This document shows positions 46,031 through 58,730 of a DNA stretch of 64,000 bases, piece after piece. Below the pieces are notes generated by a model that had not been told where the DNA came from, did no database searches, and saw nothing but the letters and a program-made list of their open reading frames with translations. Origin of the DNA: Escherichia ruysiae (GTDB lineage: Bacteria; Pseudomonadota; Gammaproteobacteria; Enterobacterales; Enterobacteriaceae); the NCBI RefSeq assembly GCF_031323975.1, contig NZ_JAVIWS010000001.1:4030001-4094000 (forward strand). The letters are read 5' to 3'. Position 1 is the first letter of the stretch. The number at the start of each line of letters is the position of its first letter. The position numbers and the translations under genes are program-made.

Positions 46031-47445
46031 CCACCCATCTGGTCTGGTTTCGCCAGGATTTACGTCTGCACGATAATCTCGCGCTGGCTGCTGCCTGCCG
46101 CAATTCATCTGCACACGTGGTGGCGCTGTTTATTGCCACACCGCAGCAGTGGGCAGCGCATAATATGTCGCCGCGTCAGGCTGAACTTATCAATGCTCAA
46201 CTGAACGGGCTACAAATCGCGCTGGCGGAAAAAGGTATTCCTTTGTTATTTCATGAAGTGGATGACTTTGCTGCCAGCGTCGAAATGGTTAAACAGGTGT
46301 GCGTGGAAAACGGCATTACCCATTTGTTTTATAACTATCAGTATGAAGTGAATGAGCGAGAGCGGGATGCTCTGGTTGAGAAAACGCTTTGTAACGTGGT
46401 GTGTGAAGGATTTGATGACAGCGTGATCCTGCCACCTGGCGCGGTGATGACCGGTAACCATGAGATGTACAAAGTCTTTACGCCATTTAAAAATGCCTGG
46501 CTGAAACGGCTGCGGGAAGGGATGCCGGAGTGCGTCGCTGCACCAAAAGTACGTAGTAGCGGATCGATAGACCCCGCACCATCCATTTCGCTGAATTACC
46601 CTCGTCAGCCTTTCGACACAGCATATTTCCCGGTGGAAGAAAAAGTGGCGATTGCGCAATTACGCCAGTTTTGCCAGAACGGAGCAGGGCTGTACGAGCA
46701 ACAGCGTGATTTCCCGGCAGTGGAAGGCACCAGCCGTTTGTCCGCTAGTCTGGCAACGGGAGGATTATCGCCTCGCCAGTGTTTACATCGCCTGCTGGCG
46801 GAACAACCGCAGGCGATGGAGGGCGGGGCAGGTAGCGTCTGGCTTAATGAGTTGATTTGGCGCGAGTTTTACCGTCACCTGATAACGTATTACCCCTCGC
46901 TGTGTAAACATCGTCCGTTTATTGCCTGGACTGACTGCGTACAGTGGCAAAGCAATCCCGCGCATTTAAAGGCCTGGCAGGAAGGCAAAACGGGATACCC
47001 GATTGTCGATGCCGCCATGCGTCAGCTTAACAGCACTGGCTGGATGCATAACCGTCTGCGGATGATCACAGCTAGCTTTCTGGTGAAAGATTTGTTGATC
47101 GACTGGCGCGAAGGGGAGCGGTATTTCATGTCGCAGCTGATTGATGGTGATTTGGCAGCCAATAACGGTGGCTGGCAGTGGGCGGCTTCCACCGGAACCG
47201 ATGCTGCGCCGTATTTTCGTATTTTCAACCCGACAACCCAGGGCGAGAAATTTGACCGCGAAGGCGAGTTTATCCGCCAGTGGTTACCGGAGCTGCGCGA
47301 TGTGCCGGGAAAATCGGTGCATGAGCCGTGGAAGTGGGCAGAGAAAGCAGGTGTGACGCTGGATTATCCGCAACCGATAGTCGATCACAAAGAAGCGAGA
47401 GTACGAACGTTGGCAGCGTATGAGGCGGCGAGGAAGGGGAAATAA
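46027..47445 (+). CDS. phr: Deoxyribodipyrimidine photolyase
   Basis: Phr repairs cyclobutane pyrimidine dimers with blue light. The 472-aa class I CPD photolyase has an N-terminal alpha/beta antenna domain binding methenyltetrahydrofolate (MTTHLVWFRQDLRLHDN) and a C-terminal helical FAD domain. The latter holds the family signatures WRPNGE-type region (here NELIWREFYRHL), TGYPIVDAAMRQL, WMHNRLRM and NNGGWQWAASTGTDAAPYFRIFNP. It overlaps ybgA by 4 bases and is followed by a REP element. Confidence 0.97.
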   Translation: MTTHLVWFRQDLRLHDNLALAAACRNSSAHVVALFIATPQQWAAHNMSPRQAELINAQLNGLQIALAEKGIPLLFHEVDDFAASVEMVKQVCVENGITHLFYNYQYEVNERERDALVEKTLCNVVCEGFDDSVILPPGAVMTGNHEMYKVFTPFKNAWLKRLREGMPECVAAPKVRSSGSIDPAPSISLNYPRQPFDTAYFPVEEKVAIAQLRQFCQNGAGLYEQQRDFPAVEGTSRLSASLATGGLSPRQCLHRLLAEQPQAMEGGAGSVWLNELIWREFYRHLITYYPSLCKHRPFIAWTDCVQWQSNPAHLKAWQEGKTGYPIVDAAMRQLNSTGWMHNRLRMITASFLVKDLLIDWREGERYFMSQLIDGDLAANNGGWQWAASTGTDAAPYFRIFNPTTQGEKFDREGEFIRQWLPELRDVPGKSVHEPWKWAEKAGVTLDYPQPIVDHKEARVRTLAAYEAARKGK

Positions 47446-47472
47446 CAGACGCGTCGGGCAATTGTGCCCAGT

Positions 47473-47567
47473 TGCCGGATGCGGCGTGAACGCCGTATCC
47501 GGCCTGATAGTGCAAATTTAATGAGCCATTCAGGCGTGATAAGACGCGTCAGCGTCGCATCAGGCGC
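47473..47567. repeat. REP/BIME element between phr and dtpD
   Basis: REP units GCCGGATGCGGCGTGAACGC with CGTATCCGGC, and CAGGCGTGATAAGACGCG with GCGTCGCATCAGGCGC. They lie between the convergent 3' ends of phr and dtpD. Confidence 0.88.
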
Positions 47568-47570
47568 TTA

Positions 47571-49322
<1,752 letters not shown>

Positions 49323-50066
49323 ATGAAAAACACCGAACTGGAACAACTGATTAACGAGAAACTGAACAGCGCGGCGATAAGTGATTACGCGCCGAATGGT
49401 TTGCAGGTGGAAGGCAAAGAGACGGTGCAAAAAATTGTTACCGGTGTCACCGCCAGCCAGGCGCTGCTCGATGAAGCGGTGCGTCTGGGCGCGGATGCGG
49501 TCATTGTGCATCATGGCTATTTCTGGAAAGGCGAATCGCCGGTCATTCGCGGCATGAAGCGTAACCGTTTAAAAACCTTGCTGGCGAATGATATCAACCT
49601 GTATGGCTGGCATCTGCCACTGGACGCACATCCGGAGCTGGGTAATAACGCACAACTGGCGGCGTTACTGGGGATCACGGTCATGGGCGAAATTGAGCCG
49701 TTGGTGCCGTGGGGCGAATTGACCATGCCTGTGCCGGGGCTGGAACTGGCTTCCTGGATTGAAGCGCGTCTGGGACGCAAGCCGTTGTGGTGTGGCGATA
49801 CCGGACCTGATGTAGTGAAACGCGTCGCCTGGTGCACGGGCGGCGGACAAAGTTTTATCGATAGCGCCGCGCGTTTTGGCGTGGATGCATTTATTACTGG
49901 CGAAGTTTCTGAACAGACCATTCATTCAGCCCGCGAGCAGGGATTGCATTTTTATGCCGCAGGTCACCATGCCACTGAACGCGGCGGTATTCGCGCGTTG
50001 AGCGAGTGGCTGAATGAAAATACCGATCTTGATGTGACCTTTATTGATATTCCTAATCCTGCATAA
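49323..50066 (+). CDS. ybgI: NIF3-family metal-binding protein YbgI
   Basis: YbgI is a 247-aa NIF3/DUF34 protein with a dinuclear metal site. Conserved HHGYFWKG (about residues 62-69) and the C-terminal GHHATERGG provide the metal-binding His and acidic residues. It has been called a GTP cyclohydrolase-like or metal-insertion protein, but its role is unsettled. It starts at ATG 49323 and heads the cluster ybgI-pxpB-pxpC-pxpA-nei, with 22 bases to the next gene. Confidence 0.94.
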   Translation: MKNTELEQLINEKLNSAAISDYAPNGLQVEGKETVQKIVTGVTASQALLDEAVRLGADAVIVHHGYFWKGESPVIRGMKRNRLKTLLANDINLYGWHLPLDAHPELGNNAQLAALLGITVMGEIEPLVPWGELTMPVPGLELASWIEARLGRKPLWCGDTGPDVVKRVAWCTGGGQSFIDSAARFGVDAFITGEVSEQTIHSAREQGLHFYAAGHHATERGGIRALSEWLNENTDLDVTFIDIPNPA

Positions 50067-50088
50067 CGAATAATCAGAGGGATCGAAA

Positions 50089-50745
50089 GTGCAACGAGCG
50101 CGTTGTTATCTGATAGGTGAAACGGCGGTAGTGCTGGAACTGGAACCGCCAGTGACGCTGGCTAGCCAGAAACGGATCTGGCGACTGGCGCAGCGTCTGG
50201 TGGATATGCCGAATGTGGTGGAAGCCATTCCCGGCATGAACAATATCACGGTGATTTTGCGCAATCCTGAGTCGCTGGCGCTGGATGCCATTGAGCGTTT
50301 GCAACGCTGGTGGGAGGAGAGTGAGGCGCTGGAACCGGAGTCACGCCATATCGAAATCCCGGTGGTTTACGGCGGCGCTGGCGGGCCGGATTTGGCGGTG
50401 GTCGCGGCGCATTGTGGGTTGAGCGAAAAACAGGTTGTTGAATTGCACTCCTCCGTGGAATACGTGGTCTGGTTTTTAGGTTTTCAACCGGGCTTCCCGT
50501 ATCTCGGGAGCTTGCCGGAACAACTACACACGCCACGGCGCGCTGAACCGCGCTTGCTCGTTCCGGCAGGTTCTGTCGGGATCGGCGGGCCGCAGACCGG
50601 TGTTTATCCGCTGGCAACGCCGGGTGGCTGGCAGTTGATTGGTCATACCTCACTCAGCCTGTTTGATCCGGCGCGTGACGAACCCATCTTATTACGTCCT
50701 GGAGATAGCGTGCGCTTTGTGCCGCAGAAGGAGGGAGTATGTTGA
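50089..50745 (+). CDS. pxpB: 5-oxoprolinase subunit B (YbgJ)
   Basis: PxpB, with PxpA and PxpC, cleaves 5-oxoproline (pyroglutamate) to glutamate using ATP. The 218-aa protein is of the carboxyltransferase CT_C_D/KipI family; the block [17 protein letters not shown] and the [14 protein letters not shown] loop are typical. It starts at GTG 50089 with AGAGGGATCG upstream. It overlaps pxpC by 7 bases. Confidence 0.95.
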   Translation: MQRARCYLIGETAVVLELEPPVTLASQKRIWRLAQRLVDMPNVVEAIPGMNNITVILRNPESLALDAIERLQRWWEESEALEPESRHIEIPVVYGGAGGPDLAVVAAHCGLSEKQVVELHSSVEYVVWFLGFQPGFPYLGSLPEQLHTPRRAEPRLLVPAGSVGIGGPQTGVYPLATPGGWQLIGHTSLSLFDPARDEPILLRPGDSVRFVPQKEGVC

Positions 50746-51671
50746 AAATTATTCGTGCGGGGATGTATACCACCGTGCAGGATGGTGGTCGTCACGGTTT
50801 TCGCCAGTCGGGTATCAGCCATTGCGGCGCACTGGATATACCCGCGCTGCGCATTGCTAATCTGCTGGTGGGGAATGATGCCAACGCTCCCGCACTGGAA
50901 ATTACGCTCGGTCAGTTAACGGTTGAATTTGAACGCGATGGTTGGTTTGCCCTGACCGGCGCAGGTTGTGAAGCGCGGCTGGATGATAACGCCGTCTGGA
51001 CCGGCTGGCGCTTGCCGATGAAAGCAGGCCAGCGTTTAACCCTTAAACGTCCGCAACATGGCGTTCGTAGCTATCTGGCGGTGGCGGGCGGTATTGATGT
51101 CCCGCCAGTGATGGGGTCATGCAGTACCGATCTCAAAGTGGGGATTGGCGGGCTGGAAGGGCGTTTACTAAAGGATGGTGACCGACTCCCGATTGGCAAA
51201 GTGAAGCGGGATTTTATGGAAGCACAGGGCGTTAAACAGCTACTGTGGGGCAACCGCATTCGCGCCTTGCCGGGGCCGGAATATCATGAGTTCGATCGCG
51301 CCTCGCAGGATGCATTCTGGCGTTCGCCCTGGCAACTTAGCCCGCAAAGCAACCGGATGGGCTATCGCTTGCAGGGGCAAATCTTAAAACGCACCACCGA
51401 TCGTGAACTGTTATCTCACGGTTTGCTGCCGGGCGTGGTGCAGGTGCCGCATAACGGGCAGCCCATTGTGCTAATGAACGACGCGCAAACCACCGGCGGT
51501 TACCCGCGCATTGCCTGCATTATTGAAGCCGACATGTATCATTTGGCGCAAATCCCACTCGGACAGCCTATTCATTTTGTCCAGTGTTCACTGGAAGAGG
51601 CACTAAAAGCGCGGCAAGATCAGCAACGTTATTTCGAACAATTAGCGTGGCGGCTGCACAATGAAAATTGA
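50739..51671 (+). CDS. pxpC: 5-oxoprolinase subunit C (YbgK)
   Basis: PxpC is the CT_A_B/KipA-family subunit of the bacterial 5-oxoprolinase. The 310-aa protein begins [21 protein letters not shown], the conserved family start (AG..ttvQDxGR). It also contains the motif NRMGYRLQG and the block [27 protein letters not shown] typical of the family. It overlaps pxpB by 7 bases and pxpA by 11 bases. Confidence 0.96.
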   Translation: MLKIIRAGMYTTVQDGGRHGFRQSGISHCGALDIPALRIANLLVGNDANAPALEITLGQLTVEFERDGWFALTGAGCEARLDDNAVWTGWRLPMKAGQRLTLKRPQHGVRSYLAVAGGIDVPPVMGSCSTDLKVGIGGLEGRLLKDGDRLPIGKVKRDFMEAQGVKQLLWGNRIRALPGPEYHEFDRASQDAFWRSPWQLSPQSNRMGYRLQGQILKRTTDRELLSHGLLPGVVQVPHNGQPIVLMNDAQTTGGYPRIACIIEADMYHLAQIPLGQPIHFVQCSLEEALKARQDQQRYFEQLAWRLHNEN

Positions 51672-52395
51672 CCTGAACGCCGATCTGGGCGAAGGCTGTG
51701 CCAGTGACGCTGAACTGTTAACGCTGGTTTCCTCAGCCAATATTGCCTGTGGATTTCATGCAGGCGACGCGCAAACCATGCTGGCAAGCGTGCGTGAAGC
51801 AATAAAAAATGGCGTAGCGATTGGCGCGCACCCGAGTTTTCCCGACAGGGAAAATTTTGGTCGTAGCGCCATGCAACTGCCGCCGGAAATGGTTTATGCC
51901 CAGACGCTGTATCAAATTGGCGCGCTGGCAACGATTGCCCGTGCGCAAGGCGGTGTTATGCGTCATGTCAAACCTCACGGCATGTTATACAACCAGGCAG
52001 CGAAAGAGGCACAACTGGCAGACGCCATCGCCAGAGCGGTATACGCTTGCGATCCGGCATTGATTCTCGTCGGGCTGGCGGGAAGCGAGCTGATTCGTGC
52101 AGGCAAGCAATATGGCCTGACAACGCGCGAGGAAGTGTTTGCCGATCGCGGTTACCAGGCTGACGGCTCGCTGGTGCCACGAAGCCAGCCAGGCGCGTTG
52201 ATTGAAGACGAAGAACAGGCGCTTGCGCAAACGTTGGAGATGGTGCAACACGGCAGAGTCAAAAGTATCACCGATGAATGGGCGAAGGTCACGGCGCAAA
52301 CGGTCTGCCTGCATGGCGACGGCGAGCACGCACTGGCGTTCGCCCGCCGACTACGCGCTACATTTACCAAAAAGGGGATTGTTGTCGCAGCATAA
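51661..52395 (+). CDS. pxpA: 5-oxoprolinase subunit A (YbgL)
   Basis: PxpA is the LamB/YcsF-family subunit of 5-oxoprolinase. The 244-aa protein starts [16 protein letters not shown] and has the family blocks [36 protein letters not shown] and [17 protein letters not shown]. It starts inside the end of pxpC (11-base overlap). nei follows 35 bases downstream. Confidence 0.97.
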   Translation: MKIDLNADLGEGCASDAELLTLVSSANIACGFHAGDAQTMLASVREAIKNGVAIGAHPSFPDRENFGRSAMQLPPEMVYAQTLYQIGALATIARAQGGVMRHVKPHGMLYNQAAKEAQLADAIARAVYACDPALILVGLAGSELIRAGKQYGLTTREEVFADRGYQADGSLVPRSQPGALIEDEEQALAQTLEMVQHGRVKSITDEWAKVTAQTVCLHGDGEHALAFARRLRATFTKKGIVVAA

Positions 52396-52430
52396 TCCCG
52401 CTGAACAAAGAACGAAAAAAGGATATCACC

Positions 52431-53222
52431 ATGCCTGAAGGCCCGGAGATCCGCCGTGCAGCGGATAACCTGGAGGCGGCGATCAAAGGCAAACTACTAA
52501 CTGATGTCTGGTTTGCCTTCCCGCAGTTAAAACCGTATCAATCACAACTTATTGGTCAACACGTCACCCATGTGGAAACTCGTGGTAAGGCGTTGTTAAC
52601 TCATTTTTCTGATGGTTTAACGCTCTATAGCCATAATCAGCTTTACGGCGTGTGGCGCGTGGTTGATACCGGCGAAGAGCCGCAGACCACGCGGGTGCTA
52701 CGGGTAAAACTGCAAACGGCTGACAAAACCATTCTGCTTTATAGCGCCTCGGATATTGAGATGTTGACCCCGGAACAACTGACCACACATCCGTTTTTAC
52801 AACGCGTTGGCCCCGATGTGCTGGATCCGAATCTGACGCCGGAGGTGGTGAAAGAACGGTTATTATCGCCGCGCTTTCGTAATCGGCAGTTTGCTGGATT
52901 ACTGCTCGATCAGGCGTTTCTGGCAGGGCTTGGCAATTATTTGCGGGTGGAGATCCTCTGGCAGGTCGGGTTGACCGGAAGTCATAAAGCGAAAGATCTC
53001 AATGTGGCGCAACTGGATGCACTCGCGCACGCGCTACTGGATATTCCGCGTCTTTCTTACGCTACGCGGGGGCAGGTGGATGAGAATAAACATCATGGGG
53101 CGCTGTTTCGCTTTAAAGTTTTTCATCGTGATGGCGAGAAGTGCGAACGCTGTGGCGGCATCATTGAGAAAACCACGTTGTCATCGCGCCCGTTTTACTG
53201 GTGTCCAGGCTGCCAGCACTAG
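52431..53222 (+). CDS. nei: Endonuclease VIII (Nei), oxidised-pyrimidine DNA glycosylase
   Basis: Nei excises oxidised pyrimidines and nicks the abasic site. The 263-aa protein starts at ATG 52431. Met removal exposes the catalytic Pro in [15 protein letters not shown], followed by Glu. The helix-two-turn-helix region lies in the middle, and the C-terminal zinc finger CERCGG...CPGCQH is complete. It is last in the ybgI-pxpBCA-nei cluster. Its stop overlaps the abrB stop by 4 bases (convergent genes). Confidence 0.97.
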   Translation: MPEGPEIRRAADNLEAAIKGKLLTDVWFAFPQLKPYQSQLIGQHVTHVETRGKALLTHFSDGLTLYSHNQLYGVWRVVDTGEEPQTTRVLRVKLQTADKTILLYSASDIEMLTPEQLTTHPFLQRVGPDVLDPNLTPEVVKERLLSPRFRNRQFAGLLLDQAFLAGLGNYLRVEILWQVGLTGSHKAKDLNVAQLDALAHALLDIPRLSYATRGQVDENKHHGALFRFKVFHRDGEKCERCGGIIEKTTLSSRPFYWCPGCQH

Positions 53223-54265
53223 GCCGACCGCTTCGGCGCATAAGTTGAAATAAACCGTGCAATGGCAGGCCCCGTCAGCAAAATACTGAACAAGCGCAGG
53301 GTTTGCATCGCCATGATGAACGCCATATCGGCATTGCTCCCTGCGGCGATGACCGCCACCGTATCAAGCCCGCCGGGGCTGGTGGCGAGATAGGCGGTCA
53401 TAAAATCAATATGCATAAACCGGGTCAGCCCCCACGCCATACCCGCACAAATAGCCAGCAGAGCAAAAATCGACAGCAGGATTTGCGGTAGTGGGCGCAA
53501 TGCCCGCAGTAATATTTGTTTATCGAAACCAAGACCAATCCGCCAGCCAATTGCCATATACGCCATCGCCAGCAGCCATTCTGGTAGTTCGATGGTGATG
53601 AGCTGACCAGACTGGAGCACTGCGCCCGCCAGCATCGGGATGAGCATCGTGCCGGAAGGAAGACGTAGCAGGCATCCCACTGTACCGGCAACCACTGCGA
53701 GCAAAATCGTAAGCATGAGATTAATGCTCACTGGCGGGAACCAGATAATCTGTTGATTAACCGCTTCAGCGTTATCGCCCAGCATCATCCGCGTAACCAG
53801 AACTGCCGCACCTGCGACAAACAGTACCCGCAGATATTGCATAAACGCCACCAGACGGATATCTGCGCCGTAATCCTGCGCCATAGCGACCATTGCCGCC
53901 GCGCCGCCAGGAGAAGAACCCCAGGCACCGGTATTTCCAGGCAGTGAGCTATAGCGCACCAATAACCAGCCCACGATGGCGCTGGAAAGCAGCGTCACCA
54001 GTAAAATAGATAACACGATCGGCCAGTTAACGGCCAGGGTGGTGAGAATCGAACCAGTGAGGTTTTGCGCAATCATGCAGCCAAGAATGGCCTGCGCAGC
54101 AAGAAAAGCGGAGCGAGGGAGTTGCAGAGTTATTCCGCGCATACTGAAGATGATCCCGGCGATCATCGGCCCAAGTAATAGTGCTGCCGGGAGATGTACC
54201 GCGAGGAAGCCAATAGAAAGGAGAAGTGATAGTACACATAACATTCCCCACTGCAAAACTGGCAT
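53219..54265 (-). CDS. abrB: Putative regulator/transporter AbrB (ten-helix membrane protein)
   Basis: A 348-aa membrane protein of the AbrB/DUF4 family with about ten hydrophobic helices arranged as two repeats. The repeat-like motifs [20 protein letters not shown] and [19 protein letters not shown] are typical. Despite the name it is not the AbrB transcription factor fold; a regulator of aidB was proposed in E. coli and its transport substrate is unknown. I use ATG 54265 with AAGGAG upstream; ATGs at 54280 and 54310 have weaker ribosome binding sites. Confidence 0.9.
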   Translation of the reverse strand: MPVLQWGMLCVLSLLLSIGFLAVHLPAALLLGPMIAGIIFSMRGITLQLPRSAFLAAQAILGCMIAQNLTGSILTTLAVNWPIVLSILLVTLLSSAIVGWLLVRYSSLPGNTGAWGSSPGGAAAMVAMAQDYGADIRLVAFMQYLRVLFVAGAAVLVTRMMLGDNAEAVNQQIIWFPPVSINLMLTILLAVVAGTVGCLLRLPSGTMLIPMLAGAVLQSGQLITIELPEWLLAMAYMAIGWRIGLGFDKQILLRALRPLPQILLSIFALLAICAGMAWGLTRFMHIDFMTAYLATSPGGLDTVAVIAAGSNADMAFIMAMQTLRLFSILLTGPAIARFISTYAPKRSA

Positions 54266-54416
54266 CCTTCGCTCCTTCATTATTATCTCTTTGGTGTATC
54301 GATACAGCATAAAGAAAGCCGGGTCTGGAAAAAATAACGGTAATCAAGGAAAAGGAGGAAATGAGTAATTATCTGAATGCGATACCCTTCTCGACTGAAA
54401 AGGGCATCATCTCGAT

Positions 54417-55478
54417 TCAGTTGTAGTTAATCTTAAAAAGCACCACAGTATCGAAGGGACCAGCCTCGATGGGGGTGCCTGGTATGGATGACAATTCGGC
54501 GGTAAAGTTTTTTTCATAAACTAACATGTCGCTGGTGAAATCGGCATATTCGCTGTATTTATTGAAGGTATAGGGCGAGGCGTTTTCGTCCAGTAAACGT
54601 AGTTTAAGTCCATTACCAATCAACAATGCTTTATCTTCTTCAACCAACGTTTCTTCGGTATAAAACGAGGAACTGACTTTAAATCCGTCGGTGCACTGGT
54701 CATTTTGTGATTTCGTCGTCTTAATACTAAAATTTTTCGACATCGTGTGACGGCGAATATCCAGTACGTTAAATTTACCAAAATCAATCACCTGTGTTTC
54801 AGGCGAAATAGAAAAGTTAACGCTGCAATCCAGTACACGAATGTTTTCCAGACCGGTAATGTGATATTTCAGGTTTTGGGCAGAAGGATCTTCATTAACA
54901 CTGCCAGCGCCATCGAATTGCACCACAATATAGTCGCTCAGCGTACTTTGATAATCATGCGGCGGCATTTCACGAACTTTAACATAGAGCCGCATACGAG
55001 CGAGAAATGTACGCGACATATGAATATTGTTGGAATCGCCGGAACAAATCTTATTTTGCCACCCCATAGCAATGATCTGCTCTGGTGTGTAGATATCAAT
55101 TTTCTTGCTGTCGATACACTGGTTGGTGTCGATTCGACTTTTCCCGAGACTGGCATCGTAATCAACGCCGTTATATGTTACGCCAAGTTGATAATAGCGA
55201 TCCTGCATTCCGGGGTAGGGGTTTACCCAGGCATAAACATGCTCGCTTTCAAAGTTGCCGTTAGTATTGTTGTCACAATAGACGGGAATTTTAATATCGT
55301 CAGATTCCCAGATTTTATCGCCAGGTTTAGCATTGCCCGGCACAGCAAAGGGTTGAATAGCTTCTGATTTTTCTACAGATCCGCCAGATGAGCCAAAATA
55401 GCAGTTCAGCGCCAGCGCAGACTTCAACGGCAGAAATAACAGACAGATAACGAACAACAATCCCTTGCCAGCACTCAT
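54417..55478 (-). CDS. ybgO: Fimbrial adhesin-like protein YbgO
   Basis: A 353-aa secreted protein, probably the tip adhesin of the YbgDQPO fimbria. A signal peptide (hydrophobic [17 protein letters not shown]) is followed by mature NCYFGSSG. The C-terminus is pilin-like ([10 protein letters not shown]), giving a donor strand acceptor domain. There are several cysteine pairs. It starts at ATG 55478, overlapping the ybgP stop by 4 bases, and is last in the operon. Confidence 0.9.
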   Translation of the reverse strand: MSAGKGLLFVICLLFLPLKSALALNCYFGSSGGSVEKSEAIQPFAVPGNAKPGDKIWESDDIKIPVYCDNNTNGNFESEHVYAWVNPYPGMQDRYYQLGVTYNGVDYDASLGKSRIDTNQCIDSKKIDIYTPEQIIAMGWQNKICSGDSNNIHMSRTFLARMRLYVKVREMPPHDYQSTLSDYIVVQFDGAGSVNEDPSAQNLKYHITGLENIRVLDCSVNFSISPETQVIDFGKFNVLDIRRHTMSKNFSIKTTKSQNDQCTDGFKVSSSFYTEETLVEEDKALLIGNGLKLRLLDENASPYTFNKYSEYADFTSDMLVYEKNFTAELSSIPGTPIEAGPFDTVVLFKINYN

Positions 55479-56206
55479 TTCTTCGCCTCCACCGCCTGTA
55501 AACGACATTGTCCGTTACAGTTCAGAGTATTCATCCGTAATGCGCCGTAATCATCCATGTAACCCAGGTAAAATTGATTACCGTTATAGCTTCCTGTATT
55601 CGTTGTGACGGTGCTAAAAGGGGCAATCATCACCGATTTAAAACCGGGGATCACACCTTTATCATTTTGCCCAAGATAGGCAATCGTCAGGTAATAGGCG
55701 GTAGGGTTTTTCAGGGTAAGTTCGTTGCCCTTCTGGCTAACCTGTAACTGTAACTCTATGTGTTCACCTGTTTTCTTGCGCAATGCCGCAGGTCGCCAGA
55801 ACAACTTAATACGGCTTTGGATCGCGACCTGAAGTATCGCATGGTCGCTGCTTTTATCCGGCGCTGGCGGAATTTCGCGCATGTTGTAGTAAAATAGCGT
55901 TTCACGATCGCCGGGCAACTGTGTGGTTGACGCTTGCTTTACAATCCGCACCTGCGATGTTGCTTTTGGTTCCAGGCGCTGTATTGGTGGCAGGGCGACC
56001 AGAAGATTGTCGCTTTTCTCCCCTTTATCATTTTCTATCCAGGAATATGCAAGGTAAGGCAGTTTGTCACTCTGGTTTTCTATGCGCAGGCTGGTGGCTT
56101 TGTCGTTGGCGTTAAACACAACTCGTGTGCGATCGGGTTGCACTGCAGCGTTGCTACCCAGGCTGACGGCTAACAGAATCAGGGGTAATCCTTTAATAAA
56201 TGTCAT
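55475..56206 (-). CDS. ybgP: Periplasmic fimbrial chaperone YbgP
   Basis: A 243-aa PapD-type chaperone. After a signal peptide (about 20 residues, ending near SNA-AVQPD) come the immunoglobulin-like strands with [21 protein letters not shown]. The chaperone signature [12 protein letters not shown] and the basic [11 protein letters not shown] region hold the conserved Arg/Lys that anchor the subunit C-terminus. It lies 14 bases after ybgQ and overlaps ybgO by 4 bases. Confidence 0.95.
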   Translation of the reverse strand: MTFIKGLPLILLAVSLGSNAAVQPDRTRVVFNANDKATSLRIENQSDKLPYLAYSWIENDKGEKSDNLLVALPPIQRLEPKATSQVRIVKQASTTQLPGDRETLFYYNMREIPPAPDKSSDHAILQVAIQSRIKLFWRPAALRKKTGEHIELQLQVSQKGNELTLKNPTAYYLTIAYLGQNDKGVIPGFKSVMIAPFSTVTTNTGSYNGNQFYLGYMDDYGALRMNTLNCNGQCRLQAVEAKK

Positions 56207-56220
56207 TCTCTTTTCCTTAA

Positions 56221-58680
56221 TTAATGACAAGGTAAAATCAGGCGTTTGGTCGTGTCTTCCAGACGTTCTGGCAGATGAATAATGCAACTTTGTTTATCGC
56301 CCCAGAGCACGGTAAATTGCTGGTTTTCAGCTACTCCGCCAAGCCAGGCATGGCCTTCCTCGCTAACCATACCGACACTGATTCCACTGCCATTCTGCTG
56401 AATATTGGCACCGAGAGGGGGATAGTGACCGCTGGCGTCGCGAATAATAATGTTAACGTCTTTACCAGAACGGGAAGCCAGCGATTTGTAACCAATAGCG
56501 CCTTCAATCCACGTTTCTTTGATGATATTTTCAGCAACCGTTACGCCATCAGGTAAATCATTCATGTTGACTGCCACGGTGGAAGGTTGGTAACTGGAAA
56601 TTAGCGGCACTACCGCAATACCAAAATGGTTGGTGTAGTCGAGATTACCCTGAACCGGAATATTTGCCACGCCGTCGGTGCTGACCATCAGCCGAGGCTC
56701 ATTGGTTGAACTGCGGCGATGGAAGGCTGCGCCATATTGAGTGGCGGTAAAGGAACCGCTCCAGCTACTGCTGACAGAGCTGTAATCATTGGCGGCATAA
56801 GTGCCAGACAAATCCCATTCGCCGGCTGAACTCAGGTGTTGATAGTTACCACTCACCTGGGCGCCATTGTCAGGACGGTCGGATTGCAGCACGGCAGACA
56901 TGCCCCAGCTATTACGTTCATCCAGCGTATCGTTCCACGACATGCGGTGCGTGGTGCTGTTACTACTGTTTTGCATGTCATAGCCGACTCGACCACCGTT
57001 ACCGACAGGTAATGAAATCGACAGGTAAATCTGGTTGTCGCGATCTTTGTCTTCGTAGTGGGTTGTGTTGAATGACGTCGAGATCGATATATCTTTCCAG
57101 TCACCGATATCAATATTAAAACCTGCCGTTATGTTGGCGGTCGTGGAGGTATTTGCGTTCCACCAGGTCTGATGTAACAGGTTGGCGTACAGGTTGAGGT
57201 TCAGAGGGGTTATCGGTTGGCCTACTGATAAGCTGATCGTCTGTTTTTCGTCTTGTGCATCGTTGTCGTTGTATTTGTGATCCAGATAGTTGGCGTAGCT
57301 GTGAAAATGACGATCGGAGAAGCGATAAGCAGCGAGTGAAATCGTACTATTTGTGGCGTCCACTTGTTTGCTGTAATTGAAACGGTAGCTTAAGCCCCGC
57401 TCGTCCTGCTGGGTATCAAATTGGCTACTGGCCCAGGTGACATCAAATGACAACGCCCCCAGCCAGAGCATATTTTGCCCGATGCCTATTGCGCCAGAAT
57501 GGTAGTCATCTCCGGAGAGTAGCAAACCGCCATATAACGAGGTATTCGAGAGCATCCCCCAGGATATTTCATTGCTAAAAAAGGTTTCATTTTCAGTTTG
57601 ATGAGACATTGAGGTTCGCGGCTGACCAACAGCAAGTTTATAGCGAACCTGACCCTGGCGCGTCAGGAAGGGCGTCGAGGCGGCCGAAACCTGAAAGTTG
57701 TTCACACGGCCATCGTCTTCCGTCACTTTGACATCCAGCGTACCCTGGACAGACTGATTGATGTCATCAATGATAAACGGGCCTGGCGGGACTTTTTTCT
57801 GATAAATAACTCGCCCCGAATGACTTACGGTGACAGTGGCGTTGGTTTGCGCGATACCGCTGATTTGTGGGGCGTAACCGCGCAATTCCCAGGGCAACAT
57901 CCGGTCATCGCTGGTCAGTGCCGCACCGGTATAAGAAAAACCGTCGAAAATATTGGAACTAAAATCAGTTTCGCCCAGGGTTAATTTCGAACCTAATTGC
58001 GGTAGTGGGCGAAAAAGATAAGTACGTGATATTCCGCCGCTCTGGTCGTGGGCATCGTCGCTTTCGGAGCGGCTCAGCTGGTAATCGCTGCGTAAGCGCC
58101 ATGCACCCATGTTAATACCGGCAGTACCGTAAGCGTTCAGGTTGGTGTTGCTGCTACTGCCCTGTGGACGGTAGTTGCTGGCAAACAGGTTGTAATCCAT
58201 CAGGACGCCGGCTACACCTTCTTTCCATGTTGATGGCGGCATCCAGTTTTCTGAGTGCCATGCCAGCCACGCTTGCGGAATGGTGATATTGAGTTGCTGA
58301 TTGGCTTGATCGAAATTGAAGAGTATTTCTGGATGCGAACTAAAATCAACACACTGATTTATCTGTACTAATGATTGACGGAAGTCTGGTTTTAAACCAA
58401 ATTTATCCACCAGTGATTCATCGATGCACGGAATGGTTTTATCACCGCTTTTTTGCCAGCTAATTTTTTGCCCGTTACTTATTTGGTTATTATTAACGGT
58501 AATGCTAACAAAATATTCACCGGGGGCAATCACCCCTTTGTCTTTTAATAATGAAATATCAATGCTATCACGCATCGATTTGTCGAGGACGCTCAGGTTA
58601 AATTCGACCGCCAGCGCGGACGGCATTACCATCGTCAGGCAGGAAATAAAAGAAAGTCGATAAATATTCACGGTGTCCAT
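56221..58680 (-). CDS. ybgQ: Outer membrane fimbrial usher YbgQ
   Basis: An 819-aa usher that exports and assembles fimbrial subunits. A signal sequence (MDTVNIYRLSFISCLTMVMPSALA) precedes the periplasmic N-domain, then the 24-strand barrel with the plug and the usher motifs RGYAPQISGIAQTNATVTV and GPFIIDDINQSVQGTLDVKVTEDDG. C-terminal plug-like domains end in ILPCH. It lies between ybgD (50 bases upstream) and ybgP. Confidence 0.95.
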   Translation of the reverse strand: MDTVNIYRLSFISCLTMVMPSALAVEFNLSVLDKSMRDSIDISLLKDKGVIAPGEYFVSITVNNNQISNGQKISWQKSGDKTIPCIDESLVDKFGLKPDFRQSLVQINQCVDFSSHPEILFNFDQANQQLNITIPQAWLAWHSENWMPPSTWKEGVAGVLMDYNLFASNYRPQGSSSNTNLNAYGTAGINMGAWRLRSDYQLSRSESDDAHDQSGGISRTYLFRPLPQLGSKLTLGETDFSSNIFDGFSYTGAALTSDDRMLPWELRGYAPQISGIAQTNATVTVSHSGRVIYQKKVPPGPFIIDDINQSVQGTLDVKVTEDDGRVNNFQVSAASTPFLTRQGQVRYKLAVGQPRTSMSHQTENETFFSNEISWGMLSNTSLYGGLLLSGDDYHSGAIGIGQNMLWLGALSFDVTWASSQFDTQQDERGLSYRFNYSKQVDATNSTISLAAYRFSDRHFHSYANYLDHKYNDNDAQDEKQTISLSVGQPITPLNLNLYANLLHQTWWNANTSTTANITAGFNIDIGDWKDISISTSFNTTHYEDKDRDNQIYLSISLPVGNGGRVGYDMQNSSNSTTHRMSWNDTLDERNSWGMSAVLQSDRPDNGAQVSGNYQHLSSAGEWDLSGTYAANDYSSVSSSWSGSFTATQYGAAFHRRSSTNEPRLMVSTDGVANIPVQGNLDYTNHFGIAVVPLISSYQPSTVAVNMNDLPDGVTVAENIIKETWIEGAIGYKSLASRSGKDVNIIIRDASGHYPPLGANIQQNGSGISVGMVSEEGHAWLGGVAENQQFTVLWGDKQSCIIHLPERLEDTTKRLILPCH

Positions 58681-58730
58681 ACCTGATAAATATCTGCAGA
58701 AAGGCGGCTACGTCGCCGCCATAATTATTC